A model generated the notes under the pieces. It saw only the letters and a list, made by a program, of their open reading frames with translations. It was not told where the DNA came from and ran no database searches. This document shows, in pieces, positions 21,310 to 31,898 of a DNA stretch of 64,000 nt (positions within the stretch are counted from its first letter, which is position 1; the number at the start of each line of letters is the position of its first letter). This DNA is from Fistulifera solaris (Eukaryota > Bacillariophyta > Bacillariophyceae > Naviculales > Stauroneidaceae): contig AP026139.1 in the NCBI GenBank assembly GCA_030295235.1, positions 310,001-374,000 of the forward strand, written 5' to 3'. The position numbers were made by a program, and so were the translations under genes.

Positions 21310-21829
21310 AGCTTCGATTGGATCGGAAATCTAACGGCATTCTTTTCCCCACGAACAGTGGCATTGCATTCCTTCCTGTTTTGGTTTTTGTCATCTTGAT
21401 ATTTAAAAAAAATAATAAGGCGTAGATCTCCAGTGTTTTCTTTTGTGCCTTTTTATTTCGCATTACAAAAAGCGCCGCTCGCTCGCTTTTCGGCAAAAAT
21501 ACTTGCGCACGCACATAAAATGCTCAGTACATCTTCTACGGGATTCGCGGACTGTAAAAATGATAGATGAAAATACACAATCAGACATAATGTACTCTCC
21601 ATTTCGGAATTTGTCGCAGTGGTGCAGCGCATACTTTGGAACCCAATAAACGACCGCCGCAAATACTTGTACGAAACACGTTGCGAGATGATGCGATGGG
21701 GCTTCTCCAACTCAATTTTTCAAACCAGCTTCTTTTTTTGGGGCAAAGGCCATCTGATCGGTCTGACATTGGCTCTCCAGGTGTGCTTGACCCAAAGACG
21801 ACATCAAGTGTGTTGCAAAGCTGAGAACA
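21310..21829. other. Intergenic, promoter side of the PsbP-domain gene
   Basis: No gene supported by motifs is seen. It is the shared upstream region of the minus-strand unknown gene and the plus-strand PsbP-domain gene. Confidence 0.45.
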
Positions 21830-22875
21830 ATGAAAGGCATCCGCGTCACGCGCATCGTTTGGATGCCGATTCCGATTCTTATTCTATTTTATTCTGCAAA
21901 ACAAACGGCTAACGCACTAGTCACTGCCGATGGGAGGCATCTTTTCATCAAATACATAAATCAAGTCGCTTGGGTCTTGTAACAAGGTTATCACAAACGT
22001 CCGAGAAAACGGAGAGTGGCGCCGGAATTGACAACCAGAAACAACCTGCGTTGCAATTGCCTCGGTCAGCGACCATTAATGATATAATGACTGCCATGGG
22101 AACATCTCCTCGTCGAATCTTTCTATCGTTTACGTCATCGGCCGGAATTGCGTTGGTGGGAAATTTGTTCGGAGTCACCAGTTCCGTTCTTAGTCAAATA
22201 GACGAGGATTTGGTCGAATCGACTGGGTTGGATTTGTACTATCCAAGGGGTGATTATAAGAGGTATCGAACTGTGGATTACGCCTTTGTGATTCCGAAAG
22301 AATGGGTGGCCGATACAGCGGTCGAACTCGCAAAAGCCCAGCGACGGACACAGCCTCTCGATTATAGAATGCGACAAACAAGTGGAGGTACCCTCCCCGA
22401 CTCTGGTGCGTTTCATTGAATTTCGATATCAAATTACGGAATTGTTTTTAATCTTACGTCGCGCCCTTGACAAGCGTTTGGACCTCCGGGAAGGCTCGAT
22501 AACCGTGGCGTTTCGCAGGGAGACACGAATGTGTCCGTGATACAATCTCCATTTTCCCCGGGCTTTTCACTCCGCGATACGATGAAAACGCCTTCCGAGG
22601 GGGCTCTATTTCTGCTCAACAATTCGATAGCCCGTCCGGAAAGTGGTCGCAAAGCTACACTTCTTGATGCGTCCGAACGAAACGGAGTCTATCAATTTGA
22701 ATACAGAGTCGACCCCGGTGGCGGAAGACCACCATTGCGATCCATTTCCGTCCTAGCACAGGCCAAACAATTCTTATATACGATGACAGTAGTTGCGCCC
22801 GAGAAAGACTGGACTTCCAGCACAGTTTACGAGTCAAAACTACGAAAGATTGCAGAAAGTTTTCATCTTCGATAG
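21830..22875 (+). CDS. PsbP-domain protein, thylakoid lumen (one intron)
   Basis: The C-terminal ~200 residues are a PsbP domain (LDLYYPRGDYKRYRTVDYAF, IPKEWVADTAVELAKAQRR, then YQFEYRVDPGG and ESFHLR at the end). PsbP-family proteins sit in the thylakoid lumen and serve photosystem II oxygen evolution or photosystem assembly. Targeting looks multi-step: an ER signal peptide (RIVWMPIPILILFYSA), a plastid transit region, then a twin-arginine lumen signal (SPRRIFLSFTSSAGIALVG). The intron is 22406-22474 (69 nt); splicing joins GACTCTG to CGTTTGG and gives a continuous domain. The N-terminal ER signal is joined to the rest by one more T at 21942-21945. Whether it is OEC PsbP or a PPD/PPL protein is not decided. 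Confidence 0.82.
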
Positions 22876-23000
22876 CGATTTGCTAAATGGCACTTGCTTA
22901 TTTATAGTCAAGTAGACGAGTTATCAATTTGAACGTAGTTGAATAAATTTAGGAGAATTGTGGAATAGCACGCGGCCTTATAAGACGACAGAGAACTTCA

Positions 23001-23249
23001 TTATTTCTTTTCGGAGGCTCTGTTGAGTTCCTCCCGCAAGTTCTTCGTAAAGTCGTCATCCATATCGTCATCCCAGTTATCCATCCATTGTTGCGTTTCT
23101 TCCTCTATTTCATTCTTGCCCCAATGCTCAGGTTCGAATTCCTCAAATTTGTCATCCTCCTCCATTGCCTCCATCAACGTCTTCGGTTCGGTCTTTTTGG
23201 AGGCATCCGCACTGGGTTGGCTCTTTTTCGCCTCCGTTGTGTCTCCCAT
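23001..23249 (-). CDS. SEM1: 26S proteasome subunit SEM1/DSS1
   Basis: The protein is 82 residues, acidic, with the whole conserved DSS1 core (EEDDKFEEFEPEHWG and QQWMDNWDDDMDDDF) and the C-terminal helix (LREELNRASEKK). SEM1/DSS1 is an intrinsically disordered subunit of the proteasome lid, of TREX-2 and of BRCA2-type complexes. Two acidic-aromatic clusters bind ubiquitin and partner helices. The start is the ATG at 23249 and the frame is intact. It is transcribed away from the armadillo-like gene. Confidence 0.92.
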   Translation of the reverse strand: MGDTTEAKKSQPSADASKKTEPKTLMEAMEEDDKFEEFEPEHWGKNEIEEETQQWMDNWDDDMDDDFTKNLREELNRASEKK

Positions 23250-23925
23250 TCTGCCCTTGCTGCTTTTTTATGATTTACAGTATAAAGAAGAGTAGGATGA
23301 GGTTTTTTAATTATTCTTTATCACCCAACGAGCAATACCTGGTAAGCAATAAACACTCTTTGTTTTGTCTTCCGTCAACAAGATCCTCTTCCTTCGTTGC
23401 CCTTCATCACTTCGTCCCTTGTTGTTGAGGGTGCAAAAACGGACGACACAAGCGTGCTAAATAATGCTAACCACTACGACAGGGATGCGCCTCGTTTCGC
23501 GTGGCGCGCATCAGCCGCGTACGCCGTTCGTATTCTCCCCCATAATGCGAAGTCTCAACGGTCATGAAACGTCCCCACTGCTAATTGATGCTGGCCAACA
23601 GCTTCCTTGCAGAAATTTTACAAATAAGTCCAGAATGTGCTCAAACGCGCTTCGTCTTATTAGGATCATTGGATCTTCCGTCGGTCCAGGCGCGCAAGTA
23701 TTACTACAAGCTATTCGATACTAAGTCGTCGCCAAATGACAGCCCATTTAGCGACCACGGGAGTGAACGGTTATCTCAACGAGCTTCGGCTTTCCCGCGC
23801 AAACGATTGACCCCAAAAAGAACCATCATCGCTCCTTTGATCTGCTTTGCACAGCAACAAGAACTCGCAGTCCTATCAATCTGATCATTTACTAATAACA
23901 ATCTCATCAACATCAACAAGTCAAC
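23250..23925. other. Divergent promoter region with a weak ORF
   Basis: This separates SEM1 from the plus-strand armadillo-like gene. A plus-strand frame from an ATG at 23588 to 23884 (98 residues, LMLANSFLAEILQ, VQARKYYYKLFD) has protein-like composition. It has no recognised motif and an upstream frame overlaps it, so it is not called as a gene. Confidence 0.4.
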
Positions 23926-25772
23926 ATGTAAGTAGTAACACAGTTTTACGCTGCTTCTTGGAACAAATATATACGGTCAATTGAAAACGGCGTCGTTATT
24001 TCTCGTCTTTTATTTGTTTCTTCTCGGCTGTGCTGACGAGTCTTGTTTACAAAATTTCTTCTTCAAAGGGTCTCATTCCGTCGCAAGAAAAAGGAAGAAT
24101 CCACTGACAAGAAGGCTGACACCAAGATGACTTCCAAGAAAGAAGACAAGGTAGGCTTACGGATTATTTAGTGACAGATAAGTAGAACATTTCTCACTTT
24201 CAAATCATCAGCCCGCCACCAAAGCTACTGCCCCTAGCAAGCCTCCGACGCTTGATGACATTCCTGATTTAATCGATCAGATGCTCAATTCGAATGGCGA
24301 AAAAAGCGCAGCCGCTACCAAACGTATCTATGAACTATGCGACGTCGGTCACAAACAGAACCGCGTTCCCATGGTTTGCAGCGGAAAGTACGATGTCTTG
24401 ACGCCCTTGGCAAAGTGTTTGACACAGGAAAGTGGAGATGGACGTCACTTGGCCTGCTTGGCTTTAAACAACCTTTCGATTCCTACGGAAAACAAACGTG
24501 TGATGGCTCTTGGACCTGCTTCCAAGGATGTAATCGGAGGACTCTGCAAAGTGATCGCCGAAGACAAGCAGGAATCTTATTTGTGCTGCATTTGCCTCAT
24601 GAATCTTTTCTTTCCTTGAGGCAAGCATCACGTCTATCTTACAGTATTCTCCTTCTCTTGATGGCAAAGTTTTGAGTCCTTTGGATAATCCGGATTCTCT
24701 TCTGCGCGTCTTGGAGAAGCTGCTCGCAAACTCACCGGCTGTCCCCAAGTCAGGATCGGGCAAGTCGGAAGGTGTGCGCTGGGCTTGCGGTTTGATCAAG
24801 AACCTTGCGAAAAGCGAGGAAAATGCTGCTTTGATTGGAAAGACTGACATTCCGAAGTGCGTCGTGGAGAACATCCGAGCAACTACGGCTCCTCCCTCTC
24901 GCTGGACGTCCAACAGCTTGGAGGACTTTTCTCTGTTTGTTATTCTGAACCTCGCTCAGTGGCCTGTCTCGCGAGATACCCTTATTCGATCGGGAGCCGT
25001 AGATGTTATCAAACCTATCATGTCTGAGGGTGATCTCCAGGGACTCAAGGCGACCATGGCCTGCGCATTCCTTGGCGCCAAATGGGATGCTTTCCCAGAT
25101 GGCGGCAATCCAGCCGCCAAGGCTGTGTCGGAACTCATGACTAACATTGTCGAAAAGAAGGGAAAAGATGGGCAGTACGCTTACGGAGTTTTCAAGCTAT
25201 ACACTGCCACGAAAGCCTACCGCGATCTTGCCGTCTCTGCGGCCCGCGACGACTCGGAAGGAACTGAATCCAACACGAAGGTGCTCGCTTTCCCCTCAGC
25301 AGTTGCCCTTTGCTTGCAGATTGTTTCCGATCTTGTGATCTCTGCCATGGAGGATTCCGAGGGTGGATCCAAGTATGTCCCCGATGCCATGTCTGCTGAA
25401 TACGCTGTAGGTGCCTTCGAGGCTATGCTCCCAGCTATTCTTCAACCGGCGGATCCAGCACGTCAGTCGGTACAAAGCGAGAAAGCCGCGAGTGAAATCA
25501 GTCAAATGTTCCTTACGTATGTTGACGTGTCAGGAACGACCGATGAAGCCAAGAAAAGTGCCAGAAGCGTCGCGTCTAAGCTCAAAGAGGCGACGGGCGC
25601 TGCGCGACCCATTCTCGAAATCTCGCATGACTTGTGGAATCAATACCGAAAGCGAGAGGGACAACCGTTGGATCAATTTATTTCCAGCGAGAAGGGCATT
25701 GAAGCGGATATGAATGGTCCGCTTGATTTTCTTCCGTGCGCCAACTCGGAGGGCGGTTGCATCATCCTTTAA
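23926..25772 (+). CDS. Armadillo-like repeat protein, long paralogue (two introns, split start codon)
   Basis: The start codon is split. AT at 23926-23927 is followed by GTAAGT, and splicing to 24069 supplies the G, giving a basic N-terminus (MVSFRRKKKEE). The second intron is 24151-24211. The rest is a helical-repeat protein of about 520 residues (LDDIPDLIDQML, SLEDFSLFVILNLAQWPV, ending in NSEGGCIIL). The final CIIL resembles a CaaX prenylation box, so membrane anchoring is possible. One extra T at 24606-24609, relative to the short paralogue, breaks the frame. The function is unknown. Confidence 0.7.
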
Positions 25773-26488
25773 ACGCAGTTCAAATAATGGTTAATACTTG
25801 TAGACGTGTGCTCCACAAAAGAAAGATTTGTGCAATTACATAGAGAAACCAGGTGAACCCCTGGTTAATGAATGATGCTTAAAAGTGCATGCTAACTATA
25901 GCTTTTATGGCTAGTTACTTTTGAACAGAACTCAATTCCTAAAATCTATCATCTAGCATGGGCAAAACATAGACTACTCGACTTTGTGGGCTTGTTTTAC
26001 CTACAGTATTTACAAAGTGAGGAGCACAGATATTCGTAAAGGTATCTCAGGAATTTAGTAGTTTGATTTATGAGACATGAAATGAGGCTGTCAATTGTCA
26101 ATCCTTATTTTTCCCAGACAGCCGGTTTCATTCTTTAGCTAAACTTAGCTGAGATAAGAAGGGTTAAGTGAGCATAGTAGGGCTTATGTATCCAAACTCA
26201 ATAAGACTGTAGGATAACCTGTATGAAATGCAGACGTGCATCGCGATCGTGCATCCCTAATTAGGACAAATCGGGACAAACGGCTTTCACGTTTATTCAG
26301 CTAAGTAAGAAACGAAATGTTCAAAGAAATCGACGGCATTGTGAGTGCATTTTTGTGTACACGTCCTTATTTGAATCCAATTGTTGGTCGATCCTTGGTC
26401 TTTTACGCCTCGTTTCGTTGGCCTTCACATCCTTCAACAAGTAATTGATGAAGCATTGAATATCTTTGAAGAAAACGTCAATGCAAGT
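25773..26488. other. Intergenic, no gene seen
   Basis: About 700 AT-rich bases with no coding frame of note lie between the armadillo-like gene and the Cys-rich protein gene. Only short imperfect hairpins (for example TTAGCTAAACTTAGCTGA) are visible. Confidence 0.5.
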
Positions 26489-27547
26489 ATGACTTATATC
26501 TCTTTCTCCGGTCTTCTTCTCATTCTGTGCGGCACGGTCATAGGGCAGTGCCCTCTCTGTTATGACGGATCCGACCCACCGGATCCGGATTTCGTCCCCG
26601 GTGGTAGACTGGACGACCTCACTTGCGATTCGTTGGCTTTCGGTGCGAGCGTCCCCGATCCGGAAGGCGATGGTCCTACCTGCGAAGACTGGCTTCTGAT
26701 CGGACTGCAATGCGGATGTCCCATTCCTCCTGGCGGTTGTCCTCTGTGCTACGACGGAAGCCGTCCTCCTTCCTTTCAAAAAGAAGTACTCAATTCAACC
26801 TGCGCTATTTTCATAAGTGCGGCAGGTACCCCGAATTCGGATCCACAAACCCCTACGTGCGATCAGTGGCTTCAAATCGGTGTACTTTGTGAATGCCCCG
26901 TTCCAGACGATGCGTGTGGACTCTGCGAAGACGGTTCGCCCATTCCAGACCCTGAATTGATGATTGGCGTCGATAAATGTTCGGATTTGATAGCACGTGC
27001 CGCATTTTCGGAAGGAGAAGAGTGCTCGTCGTTGCAAGCTACGGCCGGTGTGTACTGTGGCTGCTCGAATCCGATTGCGTCCGAGGGTTATTGCCGCATT
27101 TGCGGAAACGGAACGTTACTTCCCAATCCGAGCTTTGTTCCAGAAACGGACGACAACACCGAGAGAAGCTGCGGCCAATTAGAAATCAACCGCGAAGGAC
27201 TAGCATGCGATGAGCTGCAGAACCTGTACGCGGAAGCTTGTTGTAGCGCAGCTCCGGTGGCTGCTCCATCTGGCAATGTAGCTCCAACGGGCGACGAAGC
27301 TCCCGCTCCTGTGGAAACCCTCGCCCCGACGGCCGATGGAGCACCTGCTCCGGTAAGCGGTGGAGTACCTACGGTATCTCCAGAGGCTCCCGTGCCGGCG
27401 ACTCCCGTGAATCCGAGCCCTGTGGATTCTGGAAATTTTACAATTGCCCCAGCGCCAACGGGAACTTCTACTGGATCATCCTCCGCGGTAGGAAGGGGCT
27501 ACGAATTCCTGACGGCGATCTTTACCGCGGTCGTAATGGTTTGGTGA
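26489..27547 (+). CDS. Secreted Cys-rich repeat protein with C-terminal anchor
   Basis: From the ATG at 26489 there is a signal peptide (FSGLLLILCGTVIG). Four repeats of about 65 residues follow, each opening with a CxLCxDGS-type motif (CPLCYDGSDPP, CPLCYDGSRPP, CGLCEDGSPIP, CRICGNGTLLP). Each has further Cys around TCDxW and CGC or CEC. The tail is Pro/Ala/Thr-rich, with a final hydrophobic segment (FLTAIFTAVVMVW) that could be a GPI signal or membrane anchor. This is a cell-surface layout; the function is unknown. Extracellular Cys-rich families of this type are common in diatoms. The linker resembles that of the LPMO-like protein 350 bp away. Confidence 0.8.
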   Translation: MTYISFSGLLLILCGTVIGQCPLCYDGSDPPDPDFVPGGRLDDLTCDSLAFGASVPDPEGDGPTCEDWLLIGLQCGCPIPPGGCPLCYDGSRPPSFQKEVLNSTCAIFISAAGTPNSDPQTPTCDQWLQIGVLCECPVPDDACGLCEDGSPIPDPELMIGVDKCSDLIARAAFSEGEECSSLQATAGVYCGCSNPIASEGYCRICGNGTLLPNPSFVPETDDNTERSCGQLEINREGLACDELQNLYAEACCSAAPVAAPSGNVAPTGDEAPAPVETLAPTADGAPAPVSGGVPTVSPEAPVPATPVNPSPVDSGNFTIAPAPTGTSTGSSSAVGRGYEFLTAIFTAVVMVW

Positions 27548-27899
27548 GGACTATAAACAATGTTATATTTTACTTTAGAAGAACACATTTTTTGCAAACG
27601 TTCATCACCTAAAGGTCAAGTCCTTAGTAGCTTTTGATACTCTTCGAGTCAGCTATGGGTGAGAAACAAAGCTTCTTCGAAAGACTGAGTCTTTTGGATC
27701 TACACCTCGTCATCGCCTCTGCGTCTCGTCTGAGACAGGCTCTTTCGGTTGCAAGGACAAACTTCATCAGTGTGTATTCAAGACGTCGTTTGATTTGTAT
27801 CAAATCGCAAGTCTGATTCTTTGAGACATCTGGCAAAGAGACGGGGACCTCTAGTCATCCAAACGAAAGCGCCGCCGCGACGTTAGGACAAAGTCCGCT
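27548..27899. other. Intergenic between convergent genes
   Basis: This is the 3' flank shared by the Cys-rich protein gene and the convergent LPMO-like gene. No gene or repeat is seen. Confidence 0.5.
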
Positions 27900-28973
27900 C
27901 TAGAGTACATGTATCCAGAACCAAGCTAGCCAGATACCCAAGTATGCAGTCACTCTTGCATCATACCGCTTCGTACCAGAAGTCGGAACGACTGATTCGC
28001 CTGCTGGTTCAGTCGCTGGAGCTATCGGCTGTGTAACTGGACTTGCTGGTCCTGTCGGCTGCGCAACGGTGCCTGTGAGCGGTGCCACTGGAGCAGAAAC
28101 TGGTATTTGTACCGGCGAACCGGTCGCCGTGCTCGCACTTGGAGGGGGGAGGCGCGACAGATACTGCAAGTCGATGAGGTGCGCCCTGTTTCAAATGAAT
28201 GACTAATAAACAACTCTAGACTTACCTTCGATACAGCCAAAGAATTGCTCCGGTGTCCCTGGCAGGGAAGGGTCGCCGTTTTGTGGGTAGGGTAAATTGC
28301 AATCCGATACCGTCGGACTGTACCATTCGGAGGGGAGAATTTTGACTTGGGAATTCCCTCCAGTAAAGTAGGCATCGTAATTGGGCGGCTTGCAGCTATT
28401 GGAAGTGATATATTTCCATTGTAAGAGTACTTCCTCTCCATGTATCCCCTGCGGCAGTTGATAATCATGGACGTATTCTGTATAACCTTCACTCCATCCT
28501 GCTAAATAGCCGCGATCCGGGTGAACAGGGTCGGCTGGGATATCGTACAACACGTCTTTGACGAACAGCAGCGAACGCGACGAGTCTGTAAAACAGTCCC
28601 AGTTGGAGGCGTGACCATTCGGACACGCTCGTATTTCAATGTGACCTCCGTGATGAACAGGAATGGTAAAATTCATACGAATCACGTCGCCGCTGTTGTA
28701 GGCACCCTGCGACTCCCAAGGAATGGGAATCCCCAACGAGTCGACCCATTCATCGTAATCATTCGTATCCGTGTATCCACAAACACCGTTGTTTCGATTC
28801 AAACAATGCGGACAGTATTCTTTCTTGGCTTTTCCTGCTTCTTGGCCGTCGGTTCCATTTTCGTGTGCTGCCCAGTTTCGGGAACGAGGGCTGCTGACAT
28901 AGCCGTGGCTGTGCACCAGCGACAAGAGGCTCGACAAACTGCCGAGGGAGGCAATCATTTGTTTGTGTTGCAT
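27900..28973 (-). CDS. LPMO-like secreted copper oxygenase (AA15/AA10 type), one intron
   Basis: After a short signal peptide (SLSSLLSLVHS) the mature protein would begin at His (HGYVSSPRSRNW), as required for the LPMO copper histidine brace. The second brace His is in VHHGGHIEIRACP. Cys motifs (YCPHCLNRNNGVCGY) and LLQWKYITSNSC match the AA15/AA10 style. Such enzymes oxidatively cleave chitin or cellulose outside the cell. The intron is 28164-28225. Exon 2 encodes a Pro/Ser/Thr linker and a hydrophobic end (LGIWLAWFWIHVL) that may anchor the protein. The linker frame needs one C fewer in the run at 28144-28149. Substrate and activity are inferred. Confidence 0.75.
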
Positions 28974-29479
28974 CGTTCGAATAGAGTATCCATCCAGACC
29001 TTTTACTTCAATATGTTGTTTGCTCTGATTCGAAACAGCGCTACTTTGATTAATAATTTACTTTCAAGACCGCAGTCGAAAAATGAAAAAAGGGTGCGAG
29101 ATGCAAGAAATTGTGGATATAGCAGTAGTCTAAAAGTGATACTCAAGTTCACAAGATTCAAATAGTGTACGATCCGGGACTTTTCGTATCAACTTTTCAT
29201 TCCCTCTTAAGGTGCCAAGTATGGGACATTAAAGCCCATAGACCATACAAAATTATCTAAGGAGCAGGAAGCCCTAGCTCGCGCTAGCTAGAGCTTCCAA
29301 CATGCACGATACATCTGATCCATACTCCATGACAGGATCCAATGATGTCAAAGTCAAGGAAAGATCCATTCGAGGAATACAAGCGCTTTAGATATTTCCG
29401 CCTTTTTCGCCGCGTGCCCTCTTGACTCTTACACGGCGAATATGAAAAGAGAAGACGTCAGGAAGGAGAAACGAAGCGA
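28974..29479. other. Intergenic, no gene seen
   Basis: This is the promoter of the LPMO-like gene and the 3' flank of the patatin gene. A short hairpin sequence (AGCTCGCGCTAGCTAGAGCT) near 29276 is the only structure noticed. Confidence 0.45.
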
Positions 29480-30526
29480 TTATAAAATGGACGATGCATC
29501 AACTTCCAAAATGAGGTGCCGATCTTCCTTTCCTAGCACCATAGGTTGATCTAGTGCGCGAATCATGGCCTTTCGCGCCATTTCCAGTGCCACTGGACCT
29601 TTTTCAAGTGCCCAAGGACCTGGTTGGGGCAGATTCCCAAGTAAAACAGAAATTACTTGAACTTCACCAATATCTTGCTTGTTAAGTGCTCTCCGGAAGT
29701 CGCTAGGACCCGGAGGGTTGTACAATGCGGTGCTCATTTGAATATGAATGATACGAGATTTGCGTTTCACAAATGGACCCAAGCCCTTCCAACCGTGCAT
29801 GTCGCCAATGCCACCATCGATCAGAACGTAGTCTTCCTGACTGTCGTCACATTTCCAACCGACTGGTTGAAATAGAATAGGAAACGTCGCCGAAGCACGA
29901 GCGGCACGCGCCATGCTACCACGTTGGAGAATCTTACCCTGGAGTGTTTGCAAATCGAAAGCCGAAATGGCCACGGGTAGTACCGCATCTTCCATTAGCA
30001 AGGACTGGTGCGGACGAGCTTCTCGTAGAAATTGATGGATGGTGGCTTGGAACGCATTGCCTCGGAAGACGGCAAGCAAGGCGGGAAAATCGGCAAATTT
30101 TGATACTGTTACATTGTTCGAACAAAACTCGGCAGCTTCGTTGGGTGATACTCCGGCGGATAACAGTATCGCTGCCATAGCTCCCGCCGATGCCCCGGCC
30201 ACCGATTTCACGCGTGAATTTTCAAAAATAGCCGGGTCGACTTGATCTTCCCAAGCCGCCAAGGCTCCAAAATAGCCATAAAATCCAAAGAATGCGGGCG
30301 CCAACGCCAAATGGAAGCCATCTGGATGCAGTAAGATGTCTCGTAATGTCATTTTTGGTTCCACGGGGCGATACGTTGGCGGCAGGTACTCCACATGAAA
30401 ACAATTTCCAACCTTGGAAAGAAGAACCGCCAAAATGACGATGCCGACGATATGGGCGTGTGCTTGCCAACCATTTCCGGTGGAAACTTTTCCTGCACTC
30501 TCTCTTATTCTATTGGGACGGCACAT
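29480..30526 (-). CDS. Patatin-like phospholipase
   Basis: A patatin Ser-Asp dyad hydrolase acting on acyl esters of phospho- or galactolipids. The nucleophile elbow is GASAG (GxSxG) and the catalytic Asp lies in DGGIGD (DGG motif). An N-terminal hydrophobic segment (AHIVGIVILAVLLSKVG) suggests membrane anchoring or a signal peptide. The start is taken at the ATG at 30526; the frame extends upstream without an ATG. The protein has 348 residues, normal for a single-domain patatin. The oxyanion-hole Gly region appears as FFGFYGYFGALAA, which differs from the usual GGGxRG, so activity needs confirmation. Lipid remodelling is inferred. Confidence 0.8.
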   Translation of the reverse strand: MCRPNRIRESAGKVSTGNGWQAHAHIVGIVILAVLLSKVGNCFHVEYLPPTYRPVEPKMTLRDILLHPDGFHLALAPAFFGFYGYFGALAAWEDQVDPAIFENSRVKSVAGASAGAMAAILLSAGVSPNEAAEFCSNNVTVSKFADFPALLAVFRGNAFQATIHQFLREARPHQSLLMEDAVLPVAISAFDLQTLQGKILQRGSMARAARASATFPILFQPVGWKCDDSQEDYVLIDGGIGDMHGWKGLGPFVKRKSRIIHIQMSTALYNPPGPSDFRRALNKQDIGEVQVISVLLGNLPQPGPWALEKGPVALEMARKAMIRALDQPMVLGKEDRHLILEVDASSIL

Positions 30527-31148
30527 TGCTTGCTTACAAGTTAGTGGCGACGATAAGGCCAAGATAAAGGCGTATAAACAAAAACAACATGAGAAAAAGA
30601 GGCAAAGAACGACGTACACAGCACGCACCGTGTCTTATTGGTCTTAATCCCAAAACGAATGGCAGGGAGCTAGGAGGGAAGATAAAAAGAAACACTTTGT
30701 TAACTGGTTCTAGTTAAACAAAACCAAGAAAAGGCCAACTATCACTATAATTCATTATATGTTACGAAAAGAGCTCATGATGACACAACCACATGGAATT
30801 CCTATTCGGGATATATCTATTGAGTCAATGACGGCCCTCTAGAGCTCGTTTCTCACTCCTGTGCATCGGAACTAAGTCTTTAGGTAAAATTAATCCTTAC
30901 ATACAAAGTAGCCACACGGGACGTTTCCTAGGAAAGGCCAGTGATCGCATCAATCAGTGTAGTACTTTTTCAAAGGGGTTGAATGGCTTGTTATTATAGA
31001 TCGAGTTCGTCGGTGGTACATTATCTACAACGTCCGGAATAAATTACGAAAAGAAAGGCCAATGGATCTATGATTTTTACGTCTTCTTTATCTCTATAAA
31101 TCAAAATCTGTACTTGGTGATTTGTTAACGGAGCTTCGTGGTTTGAGT
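30527..31148. other. Intergenic, no gene seen
   Basis: About 600 AT-rich bases lie between the patatin gene and the next minus-strand gene. Nothing beyond ordinary promoter or 3' flank sequence is recognised. Confidence 0.45.
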
Positions 31149-31898
31149 CTATTTGAATCGTTGAAAAATATTCAAAACTATTGTTTTGCGGCTTGAGCAA
31201 ACCGCATCAATGATACAAAGGAATGTCATGATCACCGGTGAAGCAATCAGGTCTGTCATACGAAGCACTGAGTAATAATAAATCAGGACGGAGAAAGAAG
31301 CCACTAAATCGAGCGCTTTGCTTATCTTTCCTGCAGTAGATTCCCCTGGTTGTAGCCGCCGTTTGACTGTGTTCCTCATTGCAATGGGAATTCGATTCTT
31401 GACGTGATGCAAAACGAGCCCCCAATTTTGCTGCCAGAATAACTTTCCTAAAGGCGACCGCGAAGAAATACCATCTTTTTTTCGTAATTTCTGGCTGGCG
31501 AGATTAGCAACCCCCAACACGTACAATGCGCTAGTGCGTTCTCCTTCCATGTGATTCGTATGTTTCGTCTCCAAAAACCAGTTCCACGCAAACGACTCAG
31601 TTCCAGCACCTTCGAGACGCTGGTATCGTCGCTCGAGGAATGCCAGATAGTCATCGACATTGGCTTGTTGGATAAAAGACTGTTGATTCGCCAAAAGATC
31701 GTTTTTGACATGTCGGTGACTTCCCTGACCGAGAGCATGACGAGAATTCAAACCATGTTTAGGAAGTCGAAGGCTCAGACGGAAACGATTGAAAGAGTGC
31801 AAATATTGATAGGCGGACGCTTCGGATGACACTAAGGCGAGAGCTGTCATCCAGAGCAGTATTCTTTTCGTTGGTGCTGTCATTCGCACTTCTTCCAT
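31149..31898 (-). CDS. Unknown protein with plastid-type presequence
   Basis: From MTAPTKRILL, or the ATG at 31898, there is a signal peptide (LLWMTALALVSSEASA) followed directly by Tyr and a basic Ser/Arg-rich stretch (YQYLHSFNRFRLSLRLPK). This fits the bipartite signal of proteins imported into complex plastids, with an aromatic residue at +1 of an ASAF-like motif. The mature part has Trp-rich helices (SFAWNWFLETKHTNHMEGER) and two hydrophobic segments near the C-terminus. I do not recognise the family. Confidence 0.6.
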   Translation of the reverse strand: MEEVRMTAPTKRILLWMTALALVSSEASAYQYLHSFNRFRLSLRLPKHGLNSRHALGQGSHRHVKNDLLANQQSFIQQANVDDYLAFLERRYQRLEGAGTESFAWNWFLETKHTNHMEGERTSALYVLGVANLASQKLRKKDGISSRSPLGKLFWQQNWGLVLHHVKNRIPIAMRNTVKRRLQPGESTAGKISKALDLVASFSVLIYYYSVLRMTDLIASPVIMTFLCIIDAVCSSRKTIVLNIFQRFK

